A stretch of 64,000 bases of DNA from positions 992,001 through 1,056,000 of the forward strand of contig JAJFZO010000168.1 in assembly GCA_021397835.1 (NCBI GenBank), written 5' to 3'. Source of the DNA: Moringa oleifera (taxonomy: Eukaryota > Streptophyta > Magnoliopsida > Brassicales > Moringaceae). Under the pieces are notes generated by a model. The model had not been told where the DNA came from. It was given only the letters and a program-made list of their open reading frames with translations, and did no database searches. Position numbers and translations under genes: made by a program. Positions 49,193-63,264 of the stretch are shown here, piece after piece. Position 1 is the first letter of the stretch; every line of letters begins with the position of its first letter.

Positions 49193-50011
49193 CTATGTTT
49201 CTCCGCTTCTAATATCTTCCACAATGAACGGATGCTGCAAAAGTTTATCGGCACTCCATCTTTTTTCTGGATTGATCGCTAAGCAAATGTTTAAAAAATC
49301 CCTTCCCATTTTCGACAGACTTTGCGGTATCTGTGGCGGTTCACCCTTTACAGCAAGTTGATAATATATTCCTTGAAGATCCAAACTGTGCCAAGGTGGT
49401 TTGCTTGTAACCATTTCGATGAGTGTGCATCCCACTGACCATATATCCAGCGAACCCCTAATATCTCCCATTATGGACTCAGGGGACATGTAATTTTTGG
49501 TACCTCTAAACCCAGGTTGACTACCCCAACCATTTTCTTGTTCTGTGGGTTCTTTAGATAAACCAAAATCTGCAATTTTTAATTGAATGTCCACACCATT
49601 TTCAACTGGAAACACTAGAATGTTATCTGGCTTGAGATCACAATGAACTATACCTTTTCTGTGTATACAAGAAAGTGCTTCTAATATCATTCTTGTGAAC
49701 TTTCTTAAATGATGTTCGGGTATATTACCATTGTATTGCTCGATCAAATCTCTAAGACTGCCTCCAGGTGCCCATTCAAGGATTAGCTTGTAAATTCTGG
49801 ATCTTCTTGGCTCAAGACTCAACTCATCTCCAAAGCATTGGACGACGTTTTGACAGCCTCTGAATTGGGATAATATCCGATTCTCTTTCATTAAGGATTT
49901 TGCATCGGATAATAATGCAGACTTCACAGCCAAGAAGCGCATACTTGGCTTCATCATTGCTAAATGAACTATTCCAAAAGATCCACGACCAAGAACTTTC
50001 AAGTTCTCCAT
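49193..50011 (-). CDS. MAPKKK-like Ser/Thr protein kinase, array copy 2
   Basis: Complete 272-aa kinase domain with every catalytic residue in place (Lys30, Glu43, Asp125, DFG 148-150). The protein equals those of copies 3 and 4 and all of copy 5 that is visible; it carries Pro82, Leu86, Ala147 and Ser209, where copy 1 has Leu, Val, Thr and Asn. Ala or similar before DFG is the usual residue in this family, so these copies look more canonical than copy 1. Immediate flanks match copy 1: the start codon is preceded by the AT-rich duplicated segment, and the stop is followed about 120 bp on by a GTGGATGTAACTCTTATCG..ACCACGTAAG block on the coding strand. Confidence 0.9.
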   Translation of the reverse strand: MENLKVLGRGSFGIVHLAMMKPSMRFLAVKSALLSDAKSLMKENRILSQFRGCQNVVQCFGDELSLEPRRSRIYKLILEWAPGGSLRDLIEQYNGNIPEHHLRKFTRMILEALSCIHRKGIVHCDLKPDNILVFPVENGVDIQLKIADFGLSKEPTEQENGWGSQPGFRGTKNYMSPESIMGDIRGSLDIWSVGCTLIEMVTSKPPWHSLDLQGIYYQLAVKGEPPQIPQSLSKMGRDFLNICLAINPEKRWSADKLLQHPFIVEDIRSGET

Positions 50012-53000
50012 TTTACGTGATCAATAGCATTGTTATGAAATTATAACACATTTTGATATTTATAATGCAAATAGGAGATAGAGTTAGTGAAACCAAATAG
50101 GTTTGTAATCCAAATTATTTTTCTAATGCAAATAGAATATTTGAGTAACCTAATCCTAATGTAAATAGGATAACAACTTTTTTTCAAATAGCGTAACATT
50201 AGCTTATCAACTTTTACCAACTTGAAGTAAACACCTTGATACAAAGCATACTCTAAAATACTGCAAAGTTTATCGAGTAATAATTTTACTCTTGCAAAAC
50301 ACCCAAATATTTTTTATCAATTTTAATTCATATATATACAATTAATACAGTATATGTGTCTCGTCTATAGAATTTGATTTCTTAAAACCTTGTCAAATTA
50401 TAATGTGCTATGATATTTCAAAAAGTAAGGTAAATCGTATCTTCTATTTTTTATTACGCATTCTTTAGAAGTTAGTTCATCTTGCAAATAAAATTAATAT
50501 AATTATTATTCTTTATAAAAAAAATTCACATGTGATCATAAATGCTATTAATATTATTTACTTTAGATATTAGAATATATATTGTAATTAAATCACAACA
50601 TATATTATTCACTGATTCTATTGATAAGCTGTTGTTACTAATCCTGATCCAAATAGGATATAGGGTCAGCGGAACTAAATATTGTAAATAAAATTACTTC
50701 GTAATTGAAATAGAATATTTGAGTGACCAATCCTCATTTAAATAGGATAACAACCTTATTTTAAATAGCTTAATATCGGGTTGTCAATTTTTACCAACTT
50801 GAAATAAACATTTTTATATAATACATATACTACCAATAACATAAAGTTTTTTTTTTTGGTAATAATTATAACCCTAAACAACAGCAAAATAAAAGATAAA
50901 TTATTGACATATTGATATGAACCACTCCAAGAAAATATAAAAATTCTTACGAAATGTTCTCCGAGAACCAAATATCTTTTGAATGTTTATAAATTGACAT
51001 GGGAAAATTATGTTTTGAGAACCATTTCCACAGGAATTTTAGTGAAAAATTCTGCGACAAAGTTTTCTGAGGCATATTCGATAAGAAAAATAATAAGAAA
51101 ATTTTGGAAATAGTAATTTATTTTATTTTTATAAATATTAAAGAATTTCTCATGAGAATTACAATGGTAATTTTAAGATATTTTTACCACAAAAATTGTC
51201 CATGGTAATATGTAAGATATTTGAAATTTAAATTTTTGAATTTATTTTTTTGAAATATTATCCAATTGTCACAAGCCTTTTCGTAGTAATAGCGTAAGAT
51301 AATTTTAAATTTGAACTTTAAAATAAGTTTTTCTTTGAAATTGTCACCATGTTGCTACGAAAAAAAAGTTTTGACAATTTTATGAAAAATTTATATGGTA
51401 TATTTTCATGGCAACTGTTCAAGAAGAATTGTAATTTTTCTTTTTTAACTAACATTTGGGACGTTAATATAATTGTCATGAAAAATACCGTGATAATTGT
51501 TATGACACTTTTGTCGTGGAAATATTATTTCGTGGCAATTGCGTAAGATAATTTTAAATTTAAATTTAGGTAGGTGTTTTTAAACCTTGAAGAGTACTCT
51601 ATCCTAGTTTTTTCCTTGACCTTCAAATCGTATCTAAACTAGTCATGGGTTAAACAAACAGTTCCATCTTAGTTGAAACTCCTGCAATAAAATTAAGCAT
51701 ATTTCGTTGTTGAAATGCCTAAAAAATTACACAAATAAACCTATGCTTTATTTCGAGTTAGGAGCTTAATTTTGAATAATTTTAAATTTACAAGCTATTT
51801 ATTATGACTTTTTAAATATTTGGTAATAAAATTGTCTTTAGTATTCGATAAATCCATATACTTTTTATAATGGTTGCTTGAATGGTTACTCGTATCAATA
51901 AAATGTTTGAATTTAAGATTCCTAATAAAAGATATTCAATTTGAATATACTCAAATTTCAAAATTTTCAATAAGGTCCAATTTGACGATTTTTCATCAAT
52001 GAGGATTTGTTTGGAGACATTTTCAAATTAAAGATAAAGATATGAGAGATAGTTTACTTATAAGGTTTTAAAACATATTACTCTTTAAAATTTTCAATTG
52101 TTCTTTTTGTTGCAATTTTCAATTTAATTGCCACAAAAAATAACATATGACAAATTTGTAGCAATACATTTTAATGGTAATTATCTAAAAAAATATAATT
52201 TTATTTTCTTAATCAATTACCTAAATGACTGCAAGTTTTTCTTTCTTATTAAAAAAACTTCCTTCGTGATACTCAAGGTTTTAGTTTTTTTTTTTAAGGG
52301 ATCACCATGATCCATATTTTTTAAAATAAATTAATTCATTTTGTCCTAATAAATGAAAAAAAACCAATCATTAGATACCACCAACCACTTGTGAGTCAAA
52401 TCCTTGCAAATACAAAAATAAAACCTTACAAATTATATGTTAACTAAAATATACTAACATGAGTCTTAAGAGTTTACATTTTGAATCAAATTATTTATAT
52501 GAAAAATGTAAAAAAATCATGTGCGTGTGTATCAATTAGAAAGAGGATCTCTGGTTACCAAACAACTATTATATAAAAATTAAATAGAAAAAAAGCTTAT
52601 GCATTTCTAACACCAAATTCTATTTACTACTTTTTTCTTATTAACTAGATTCCCAAACAACAATTAATAAAGGTGTAATCACCATTATTTTTTGTGAATA
52701 GTTTATTTTATTTGTTCTTTAATTTTTGTTTATAAATAATAAGTAGTTATTAATAGCAAAAAGACTTGTAACAATGATTACCATATTTCGCTGTAATTTC
52801 TTCAACTGCACATAATATTTCTATCATTTCTCCTAATGTTTTAATCACCTTTATTTAGCTTTGGAAATGCTAATCATGTGCAAAAGTTAACGTCCTTGTT
52901 ATCAAAATCTTACAAGTTAATACAAATTCATGATTTTTTTTTTATAAAATTTTGCTGTTTTTTATTTAAATTTTATTATAATAAACGATGTTGTTTTAGT

Positions 53001-53883
53001 TCACTACAAGAAATTAAGCTATTTCTTATGAAAAAAAATTTGGTGGAAGTTCTATTAATTTTTGTGGCAATCTGCAATTCTGACGAAAACTCCCAAGAAA
53101 AGCTATCATAAACTATTTTGTTCGTCAGAAATGTAATTTTCTTTTGGAAAGCATTTCCATATGCAATATTCTACTGAAACTCCTGTGAAAATTTTGTTGG
53201 AAATATTGAATGTTATTATATTAATATTTTTACCATGAAGTTTTTTTTTTGTGGTAAAGTGACAATATGTAAAATTATCATAGATTGTTTTTTCCGGCAA
53301 AAGTCAATTATTCTGTTAAATCACTCACTAAAAGTTCCATTATTAGGTATTTGAAATTATGCGACATTCATATAAGGGCTGAAAATTATTAATTGATTGT
53401 GTTGCATCTTTTACTTTCTTTCATGAGACTTATATAATCAATCAACTCTTGACCTCTCCATTACGAAGATCTTGCCAATAGAGGTAACAAATAAATACAA
53501 CACATAATATCCTTAAAAATTATGAACTTGTGTACTTGGAAGGTGAATTTATCGTTTAAATATTTTTGTTTTTGATGTAAATTTAATACTTTATGAATTA
53601 AAAGGAATTGAACTTGTCCTAATCTCTCTTATCCAACTCGATAGCATAAATTGTAAAAGTTACTACAGATCAAATGGAGATTGACAAAGGTTGATTAAAA
53701 AAAATCACTGGAAGCAAAGAAAGAAAAGAAAGAAAAATAAAATAACTTACGTGGTTCGGTCGATAAGAGTTACATCCACGCAAGTGAAATAAGATAAAAT
53801 AAAACTGTAATCTTGAAAGTGACACACAATTAAATTATGAATCTGGTTTCCTCGAAATACTAAGAGACCAAATATAAGACATA

Positions 53884-54702
53884 CTATGTTTCTCCGCTTC
53901 TAATATCTTCCACAATGAACGGATGCTGCAAAAGTTTATCGGCACTCCATCTTTTTTCTGGATTGATCGCTAAGCAAATGTTTAAAAAATCCCTTCCCAT
54001 TTTCGACAGACTTTGCGGTATCTGTGGCGGTTCACCCTTTACAGCAAGTTGATAATATATTCCTTGAAGATCCAAACTGTGCCAAGGTGGTTTGCTTGTA
54101 ACCATTTCGATGAGTGTGCATCCCACTGACCATATATCCAGCGAACCCCTAATATCTCCCATTATGGACTCAGGGGACATGTAATTTTTGGTACCTCTAA
54201 ACCCAGGTTGACTACCCCAACCATTTTCTTGTTCTGTGGGTTCTTTAGATAAACCAAAATCTGCAATTTTTAATTGAATGTCCACACCATTTTCAACTGG
54301 AAACACTAGAATGTTATCTGGCTTGAGATCACAATGAACTATACCTTTTCTGTGTATACAAGAAAGTGCTTCTAATATCATTCTTGTGAACTTTCTTAAA
54401 TGATGTTCGGGTATATTACCATTGTATTGCTCGATCAAATCTCTAAGACTGCCTCCAGGTGCCCATTCAAGGATTAGCTTGTAAATTCTGGATCTTCTTG
54501 GCTCAAGACTCAACTCATCTCCAAAGCATTGGACGACGTTTTGACAGCCTCTGAATTGGGATAATATCCGATTCTCTTTCATTAAGGATTTTGCATCGGA
54601 TAATAATGCAGACTTCACAGCCAAGAAGCGCATACTTGGCTTCATCATTGCTAAATGAACTATTCCAAAAGATCCACGACCAAGAACTTTCAAGTTCTCC
54701 AT
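53884..54702 (-). CDS. MAPKKK-like Ser/Thr protein kinase, array copy 3
   Basis: Intact 272-aa frame, protein identical to copy 2. Its downstream spacer carries a private substitution (AAAGTTCCAT at 53331-53340 where the other units have AAAGTGCCAT), showing that it is a real separate copy in the assembly and not a simple repetition of one read. With no frame damage in any young copy, either the amplification is very recent or the protein is under selection. Confidence 0.9.
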   Translation of the reverse strand: MENLKVLGRGSFGIVHLAMMKPSMRFLAVKSALLSDAKSLMKENRILSQFRGCQNVVQCFGDELSLEPRRSRIYKLILEWAPGGSLRDLIEQYNGNIPEHHLRKFTRMILEALSCIHRKGIVHCDLKPDNILVFPVENGVDIQLKIADFGLSKEPTEQENGWGSQPGFRGTKNYMSPESIMGDIRGSLDIWSVGCTLIEMVTSKPPWHSLDLQGIYYQLAVKGEPPQIPQSLSKMGRDFLNICLAINPEKRWSADKLLQHPFIVEDIRSGET

Positions 54703-57700
54703 TTTACGTGATCAATAGCATTGTTATGAAATTATAACACATTTTGATATTTATAATGCAAATAGGAGATAGAGTTAGTGAAACCAAATAGGTTTGTAAT
54801 CCAAATTATTTTTCTAATGCAAATAGAATATTTGAGTAACCTAATCCTAATGTAAATAGGATAACAACTTTTTTTCAAATAGCGTAACATTAGCTTATCA
54901 ACTTTTACCAACTTGAAGTAAACACCTTGATACAAAGCATACTCTAAAATACTGCAAAGTTTATCGAGTAATAATTTTACTCTTGCAAAACACCCAAATA
55001 TTTTTTATCAATTTTAATTCATATATATACAATTAATACAGTATATGTGTCTCGTCTATAGAATTTGATTTCTTAAAACCTTGTCAAATTATAATGTGCT
55101 ATGATATTTCAAAAAGTAAGGTAAATCGTATCTTCTATTTTTTATTACGCATTCTTTAGAAGTTAGTTCATCTTGCAAATAAAATTAATATAATTATTAT
55201 TCTTTATAAAAAAAATTCACATGTGATCATAAATGCTATTAATATTATTTACTTTAGATATTAGAATATATATTGTAATTAAATCACAACATATATTATT
55301 CACTGATTCTATTGATAAGCTGTTGTTACTAATCCTGATCCAAATAGGATATAGGGTCAGCGGAACTAAATATTGTAAATAAAATTACTTCGTAATTGAA
55401 ATAGAATATTTGAGTGACCAATCCTCATTTAAATAGGATAACAACCTTATTTTAAATAGCTTAATATCGGGTTGTCAATTTTTACCAACTTGAAATAAAC
55501 ATTTTTATATAATACATATACTACCAATAACATAAAGTTTTTTTTTTTGGTAATAATTATAACCCTAAACAACAGCAAAATAAAAGATAAATTATTGACA
55601 TATTGATATGAACCACTCCAAGAAAATATAAAAATTCTTACGAAATGTTCTCCGAGAACCAAATATCTTTTGAATGTTTATAAATTGACATGGGAAAATT
55701 ATGTTTTGAGAACCATTTCCACAGGAATTTTAGTGAAAAATTCTGCGACAAAGTTTTCTGAGGCATATTCGATAAGAAAAATAATAAGAAAATTTTGGAA
55801 ATAGTAATTTATTTTATTTTTATAAATATTAAAGAATTTCTCATGAGAATTACAATGGTAATTTTAAGATATTTTTACCACAAAAATTGTCCATGGTAAT
55901 ATGTAAGATATTTGAAATTTAAATTTTTGAATTTATTTTTTTGAAATATTATCCAATTGTCACAAGCCTTTTCGTAGTAATAGCGTAAGATAATTTTAAA
56001 TTTGAACTTTAAAATAAGTTTTTCTTTGAAATTGTCACCATGTTGCTACGAAAAAAAAGTTTTGACAATTTTATGAAAAATTTATATGGTATATTTTCAT
56101 GGCAACTGTTCAAGAAGAATTGTAATTTTTCTTTTTTAACTAACATTTGGGACGTTAATATAATTGTCATGAAAAATACCGTGATAATTGTTATGACACT
56201 TTTGTCGTGGAAATATTATTTCGTGGCAATTGCGTAAGATAATTTTAAATTTAAATTTAGGTAGGTGTTTTTAAACCTTGAAGAGTACTCTATCCTAGTT
56301 TTTTCCTTGACCTTCAAATCGTATCTAAACTAGTCATGGGTTAAACAAACAGTTCCATCTTAGTTGAAACTCCTGCAATAAAATTAAGCATATTTCGTTG
56401 TTGAAATGCCTAAAAAATTACACAAATAAACCTATGCTTTATTTCGAGTTAGGAGCTTAATTTTGAATAATTTTAAATTTACAAGCTATTTATTATGACT
56501 TTTTAAATATTTGGTAATAAAATTGTCTTTAGTATTCGATAAATCCATATACTTTTTATAATGGTTGCTTGAATGGTTACTCGTATCAATAAAATGTTTG
56601 AATTTAAGATTCCTAATAAAAGATATCCAATTTGAATATACTCAAATTTCAAAATTTTCAATAAGGTCCAATTTGACGATTTTTCATCAATGAGGATTTG
56701 TTTGGAGACATTTTCAAATTAAAGATAAAGATATGAGAGATAGTTTACTTATAAGGTTTTAAAACATATTACTCTTTAAAATTTTCAATTGTTCTTTTTG
56801 TTGCAATTTTCAATTTAATTGCCACAAAAAATAACATATGACAAATTTGTAGCAATACATTTTAATGGTAATTATCTAAAAAAATATAATTTTATTTTCT
56901 TAATCAATTACCTAAATGACTGCAAGTTTTTCTTTCTTATTAAAAAAACTTCCTTCGTGATACTCAAGGTTTTAGTTTTTTTTTTAAGGGATCACCATGA
57001 TCCATATTTTTTAAAATAAATTAATTCATTTTGTCCTAATAAATGAAAAAAAACCAATCATTAGATACCACCAACCACTTGTGAGTCAAATCCTTGCAAA
57101 TACAAAAATAAAACCTTACAAATTATATGTTAACTAAAATATACTAACATGAGTCTTAAGAGTTTACATTTTGAATCAAATTATTTATATGAAAAATGTA
57201 AAAAAATCATGTGCGTGTGTATCAATTAGAAAGAGGATCTCTGGTTACCAAACAACTATTATATAAAAATTAAATAGAAAAAAAGCTTATGCATTTCTAA
57301 CACCAAATTCTATTTACTACTTTTTTCTTATTAACTAGATTCCCAAACAACAATTAATAAAGGTGTAATCACCATTATTTTTTGTGAATAGTTTATTTTA
57401 TTTGTTCTTTAATTTTTGTTTATAAATAATAAGTAGTTATTAATAGCAAAAAGACTTGTAACAATGATTACCATATTTCGCTGTAATTTCTTCAACTGCA
57501 CATAATATTTCTATCATTTCTCCTAATGTTTTAATCACCTTTATTTAGCTTTGGAAATGCTAATCATGTGCAAAAGTTAACGTCCTTGTTATCAAAATCT
57601 TACAAGTTAATACAAATTCATGATTTTTTTTTTATAAAATTTTGCTGTTTTTTATTTAAATTTTATTATAATAAACGATGTTGTTTTAGTTCACTACAAG

Positions 57701-58573
57701 AAATTAAGCTATTTCTTATGAAAAAAAATTTGGTGGAAGTTCTATTAATTTTTGTGGCAATCTGCAATTCTGACGAAAACTCCCAAGAAAAGCTATCATA
57801 AACTATTTTGTTCGTCAGAAATGTAATTTTCTTTTGGAAAGCATTTCCATATGCAATATTCTACTGAAACTCCTGTGAAAATTTTGTTGGAAATATTGAA
57901 TGTTATTATATTAATATTTTTACCATGAAGTTTTTTTTTTGTGGTAAAGTGACAATATGTAAAATTATCATAGATTGTTTTTTCCGGCAAAAGTCAATTA
58001 TTCTGTTAAATCACTCACTAAAAGTGCCATTATTAGGTATTTGAAATTATGCGACATTCATATAAGGGCTGAAAATTATTAATTGATTGTGTTGCATCTT
58101 TTACTTTCTTTCATGAGACTTATATAATCAATCAACTCTTGACCTCTCCATTACGAAGATCTTGCCAATAGAGGTAACAAATAAATACAACACATAATAT
58201 CCTTAAAAATTATGAACTTGTGTACTTGGAAGGTGAATTTATCGTTTAAATATTTTTGTTTTTGATGTAAATTTAATACTTTATGAATTAAAAGGAATTG
58301 AACTTGTCCTAATCTCTCTTATCCAACTCGATAGCATAAATTGTAAAAGTTACTACAGATCAAATGGAGATTGACAAAGGTTGATTAAAAAAAATCACTG
58401 GAAGCAAAGAAAGAAAAGAAAGAAAAATAAAATAACTTACGTGGTTCGGTCGATAAGAGTTACATCCACGCAAGTGAAATAAGATAAAATAAAACTGTAA
58501 TCTTGAAAGTGACACACAATTAAATTATGAATCTGGTTTCCTCGAAATACTAAGAGACCAAATATAAGACATA

Positions 58574-59392
58574 CTATGTTTCTCCGCTTCTAATATCTTC
58601 CACAATGAACGGATGCTGCAAAAGTTTATCGGCACTCCATCTTTTTTCTGGATTGATCGCTAAGCAAATGTTTAAAAAATCCCTTCCCATTTTCGACAGA
58701 CTTTGCGGTATCTGTGGCGGTTCACCCTTTACAGCAAGTTGATAATATATTCCTTGAAGATCCAAACTGTGCCAAGGTGGTTTGCTTGTAACCATTTCGA
58801 TGAGTGTGCATCCCACTGACCATATATCCAGCGAACCCCTAATATCTCCCATTATGGACTCAGGGGACATGTAATTTTTGGTACCTCTAAACCCAGGTTG
58901 ACTACCCCAACCATTTTCTTGTTCTGTGGGTTCTTTAGATAAACCAAAATCTGCAATTTTTAATTGAATGTCCACACCATTTTCAACTGGAAACACTAGA
59001 ATGTTATCTGGCTTGAGATCACAATGAACTATACCTTTTCTGTGTATACAAGAAAGTGCTTCTAATATCATTCTTGTGAACTTTCTTAAATGATGTTCGG
59101 GTATATTACCATTGTATTGCTCGATCAAATCTCTAAGACTGCCTCCAGGTGCCCATTCAAGGATTAGCTTGTAAATTCTGGATCTTCTTGGCTCAAGACT
59201 CAACTCATCTCCAAAGCATTGGACGACGTTTTGACAGCCTCTGAATTGGGATAATATCCGATTCTCTTTCATTAAGGATTTTGCATCGGATAATAATGCA
59301 GACTTCACAGCCAAGAAGCGCATACTTGGCTTCATCATTGCTAAATGAACTATTCCAAAAGATCCACGACCAAGAACTTTCAAGTTCTCCAT
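58574..59392 (-). CDS. MAPKKK-like Ser/Thr protein kinase, array copy 4
   Basis: Intact 272-aa frame, protein identical to copies 2 and 3. Upstream spacer markers (ATATTCAA at about 61313, 11-T run near 61670) match unit 2 and differ from units 1 and 3. Confidence 0.9.
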   Translation of the reverse strand: MENLKVLGRGSFGIVHLAMMKPSMRFLAVKSALLSDAKSLMKENRILSQFRGCQNVVQCFGDELSLEPRRSRIYKLILEWAPGGSLRDLIEQYNGNIPEHHLRKFTRMILEALSCIHRKGIVHCDLKPDNILVFPVENGVDIQLKIADFGLSKEPTEQENGWGSQPGFRGTKNYMSPESIMGDIRGSLDIWSVGCTLIEMVTSKPPWHSLDLQGIYYQLAVKGEPPQIPQSLSKMGRDFLNICLAINPEKRWSADKLLQHPFIVEDIRSGET

Positions 59393-62300
59393 TTTACGTG
59401 ATCAATAGCATTGTTATGAAATTATAACACATTTTGATATTTATAATGCAAATAGGAGATAGAGTTAGTGAAACCAAATAGGTTTGTAATCCAAATTATT
59501 TTTCTAATGCAAATAGAATATTTGAGTAACCTAATCCTAATGTAAATAGGATAACAACTTTTTTTCAAATAGCGTAACATTAGCTTATCAACTTTTACCA
59601 ACTTGAAGTAAACACCTTGATACAAAGCATACTCTAAAATACTGCAAAGTTTATCGAGTAATAATTTTACTCTTGCAAAACACCCAAATATTTTTTATCA
59701 ATTTTAATTCATATATATACAATTAATACAGTATATGTGTCTCGTCTATAGAATTTGATTTCTTAAAACCTTGTCAAATTATAATGTGCTATGATATTTC
59801 AAAAAGTAAGGTAAATCGTATCTTCTATTTTTTATTACGCATTCTTTAGAAGTTAGTTCATCTTGCAAATAAAATTAATATAATTATTATTCTTTATAAA
59901 AAAAATTCACATGTGATCATAAATGCTATTAATATTATTTACTTTAGATATTAGAATATATATTGTAATTAAATCACAACATATATTATTCACTGATTCT
60001 ATTGATAAGCTGTTGTTACTAATCCTGATCCAAATAGGATATAGGGTCAGCGGAACTAAATATTGTAAATAAAATTACTTCGTAATTGAAATAGAATATT
60101 TGAGTGACCAATCCTCATTTAAATAGGATAACAACCTTATTTTAAATAGCTTAATATCGGGTTGTCAATTTTTACCAACTTGAAATAAACATTTTTATAT
60201 AATACATATACTACCAATAACATAAAGTTTTTTTTTTTGGTAATAATTATAACCCTAAACAACAGCAAAATAAAAGATAAATTATTGACATATTGATATG
60301 AACCACTCCAAGAAAATATAAAAATTCTTACGAAATGTTCTCCGAGAACCAAATATCTTTTGAATGTTTATAAATTGACATGGGAAAATTATGTTTTGAG
60401 AACCATTTCCACAGGAATTTTAGTGAAAAATTCTGCGACAAAGTTTTCTGAGGCATATTCGATAAGAAAAATAATAAGAAAATTTTGGAAATAGTAATTT
60501 ATTTTATTTTTATAAATATTAAAGAATTTCTCATGAGAATTACAATGGTAATTTTAAGATATTTTTACCACAAAAATTGTCCATGGTAATATGTAAGATA
60601 TTTGAAATTTAAATTTTTGAATTTATTTTTTTGAAATATTATCCAATTGTCACAAGCCTTTTCGTAGTAATAGCGTAAGATAATTTTAAATTTGAACTTT
60701 AAAATAAGTTTTTCTTTGAAATTGTCACCATGTTGCTACGAAAAAAAAGTTTTGACAATTTTATGAAAAATTTATATGGTATATTTTCATGGCAACTGTT
60801 CAAGAAGAATTGTAATTTTTCTTTTTTAACTAACATTTGGGACGTTAATATAATTGTCATGAAAAATACCGTGATAATTGTTATGACACTTTTGTCGTGG
60901 AAATATTATTTCGTGGCAATTGCGTAAGATAATTTTAAATTTAAATTTAGGTAGGTGTTTTTAAACCTTGAAGAGTACTCTATCCTAGTTTTTTCCTTGA
61001 CCTTCAAATCGTATCTAAACTAGTCATGGGTTAAACAAACAGTTCCATCTTAGTTGAAACTCCTGCAATAAAATTAAGCATATTTCGTTGTTGAAATGCC
61101 TAAAAAATTACACAAATAAACCTATGCTTTATTTCGAGTTAGGAGCTTAATTTTGAATAATTTTAAATTTACAAGCTATTTATTATGACTTTTTAAATAT
61201 TTGGTAATAAAATTGTCTTTAGTATTCGATAAATCCATATACTTTTTATAATGGTTGCTTGAATGGTTACTCGTATCAATAAAATGTTTGAATTTAAGAT
61301 TCCTAATAAAAGATATTCAATTTGAATATACTCAAATTTCAAAATTTTCAATAAGGTCCAATTTGACGATTTTTCATCAATGAGGATTTGTTTGGAGACA
61401 TTTTCAAATTAAAGATAAAGATATGAGAGATAGTTTACTTATAAGGTTTTAAAACATATTACTCTTTAAAATTTTCAATTGTTCTTTTTGTTGCAATTTT
61501 CAATTTAATTGCCACAAAAAATAACATATGACAAATTTGTAGCAATACATTTTAATGGTAATTATCTAAAAAAATATAATTTTATTTTCTTAATCAATTA
61601 CCTAAATGACTGCAAGTTTTTCTTTCTTATTAAAAAAACTTCCTTCGTGATACTCAAGGTTTTAGTTTTTTTTTTTAAGGGATCACCATGATCCATATTT
61701 TTTAAAATAAATTAATTCATTTTGTCCTAATAAATGAAAAAAAACCAATCATTAGATACCACCAACCACTTGTGAGTCAAATCCTTGCAAATACAAAAAT
61801 AAAACCTTACAAATTATATGTTAACTAAAATATACTAACATGAGTCTTAAGAGTTTACATTTTGAATCAAATTATTTATATGAAAAATGTAAAAAAATCA
61901 TGTGCGTGTGTATCAATTAGAAAGAGGATCTCTGGTTACCAAACAACTATTATATAAAAATTAAATAGAAAAAAAGCTTATGCATTTCTAACACCAAATT
62001 CTATTTACTACTTTTTTCTTATTAACTAGATTCCCAAACAACAATTAATAAAGGTGTAATCACCATTATTTTTTGTGAATAGTTTATTTTATTTGTTCTT
62101 TAATTTTTGTTTATAAATAATAAGTAGTTATTAATAGCAAAAAGACTTGTAACAATGATTACCATATTTCGCTGTAATTTCTTCAACTGCACATAATATT
62201 TCTATCATTTCTCCTAATGTTTTAATCACCTTTATTTAGCTTTGGAAATGCTAATCATGTGCAAAAGTTAACGTCCTTGTTATCAAAATCTTACAAGTTA

Positions 62301-63264
62301 ATACAAATTCATGATTTTTTTTTTATAAAATTTTGCTGTTTTTTATTTAAATTTTATTATAATAAACGATGTTGTTTTAGTTCACTACAAGAAATTAAGC
62401 TATTTCTTATGAAAAAAAATTTGGTGGAAGTTCTATTAATTTTTGTGGCAATCTGCAATTCTGACGAAAACTCCCAAGAAAAGCTATCATAAACTATTTT
62501 GTTCGTCAGAAATGTAATTTTCTTTTGGAAAGCATTTCCATATGCAATATTCTACTGAAACTCCTGTGAAAATTTTGTTGGAAATATTGAATGTTATTAT
62601 ATTAATATTTTTACCATGAAGTTTTTTTTTTGTGGTAAAGTGACAATATGTAAAATTATCATAGATTGTTTTTTCCGGCAAAAGTCAATTATTCTGTTAA
62701 ATCACTCACTAAAAGTGCCATTATTAGGTATTTGAAATTATGCGACATTCATATAAGGGCTGAAAATTATTAATTGATTGTGTTGCATCTTTTACTTTCT
62801 TTCATGAGACTTATATAATCAATCAACTCTTGACCTCTCCATTACGAAGATCTTGCCAATAGAGGTAACAAATAAATACAACACATAATATCCTTAAAAA
62901 TTATGAACTTGTGTACTTGGAAGGTGAATTTATCGTTTAAATATTTTTGTTTTTGATGTAAATTTAATACTTTATGAATTAAAAGGAATTGAACTTGTCC
63001 TAATCTCTCTTATCCAACTCGATAGCATAAATTGTAAAAGTTACTACAGATCAAATGGAGATTGACAAAGGTTGATTAAAAAAAATCACTGGAAGCAAAG
63101 AAAGAAAAGAAAGAAAAATAAAATAACTTACGTGGTTCGGTCGATAAGAGTTACATCCACGCAAGTGAAATAAGATAAAATAAAACTGTAATCTTGAAAG
63201 TGACACACAATTAAATTATGAATCTGGTTTCCTCGAAATACTAAGAGACCAAATATAAGACATA

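Noticed and set aside
50041..50244. 67-codon frame directly upstream of each kinase
   Set aside because: It lies in the duplicated promoter-like segment, has no initiation context or domain, and is not preserved in the duplicate at 46 kb.
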